Source: Clostridia bacterium
GTDB taxonomy: Bacteria > Bacillota > Clostridia > UMGS1810
DNA: 24,022 nucleotides
Direction of reading: 5' to 3'
Assembly: GCA_017503945.1 (NCBI GenBank)
Contig: JAFVSB010000055.1
Coordinates: 1-24,022, forward strand
Under the pieces are notes generated by a model. It searched no databases and was not told the DNA's origin. It saw nothing but the letters and a program-made list of their open reading frames with translations. The translations under genes were made by a program, and so were the position numbers. Shown piece after piece: positions 24,016 to 24,022 of this stretch (position 1 is its first letter; the number at the start of each line of letters is the position of its first letter).

Positions 24016-24022
24016 AAAAAAA

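Noticed and set aside
1..24022. CRISPR array or defence system
   Set aside because: No regularly spaced direct repeats and no cas, restriction or toxin-antitoxin genes were found.

Overview
The window reads as a chromosomal segment of an anaerobic Bacillota (class Clostridia, probably a gut Oscillospirales-type organism). The evidence is the ctsR-mcsA-mcsB-clpC heat-shock operon with a CtsR-type operator, Shine-Dalgarno sites of GGAGG type before nearly every gene, a SpoIIIE/FtsK translocase and a Clostridia-type UPF0313 radical SAM protein. The lineage is inferred from gene content and style, since no database was available. Most of the region is housekeeping. The accessory material is a structured inverted-repeat element in the ctsR leader and an isolated phage capsid cassette.

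Layout. 1-4828: a CtsR operator, a ~275 bp element with terminal inverted repeats and a predicted three-way-junction fold, then ctsR, mcsA, mcsB and clpC, closed by a perfect hairpin terminator. 4842-6979, minus strand: three phage head genes in natural phage order (scaffold, N4-gp56-type major capsid protein, small head-region protein). No terminase, portal, tail, lysis or integrase gene is visible, and a possible truncated coding tail lies just upstream. 7268-10413: a good sigma-A promoter, then hisS and aspS. 10443-14832: a four-gene Gld-like ABC transporter module (ATPase, ABC-2 permease, GldG-like auxiliary protein, DUF4340 protein). 14837-16172: a LUD-domain protein and a conserved-looking unknown protein, then a terminator. 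16245-17183: an aldo/keto reductase. 17249-18328, minus strand: a 60-residue Cys-containing protein and a YihY-type membrane protein. 18529-23596: ftsK/spoIIIE, a YgiQ-type radical SAM gene and folD; the radical SAM frame overlaps folD by 95 nt. 23712-24015: a promoter and tRNA-Val, tRNA-Thr and tRNA-Tyr.

How the genes work together. CtsR represses the first operon. McsB, activated by McsA, phosphorylates protein arginines, including in CtsR, and ClpC unfolds the marked proteins for ClpP, so the operon is a self-regulating protein quality-control unit. The leader element sits between operator and ctsR, so any transcript from the operator-proximal promoter must carry it as a long folded 5' UTR. 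HisRS and AspRS supply charged tRNAs. The Gld-like genes form one membrane complex of unknown substrate. FtsK/SpoIIIE moves DNA through the division or sporulation septum, and FolD feeds one-carbon metabolism.

The strongest candidates for something new are the stand-alone capsid/scaffold cassette, with a strong hairpin between its two main genes, and the leader element in the heat-shock operon. Either could be simple decay or mobile DNA, and the sequence alone does not show a domesticated function.
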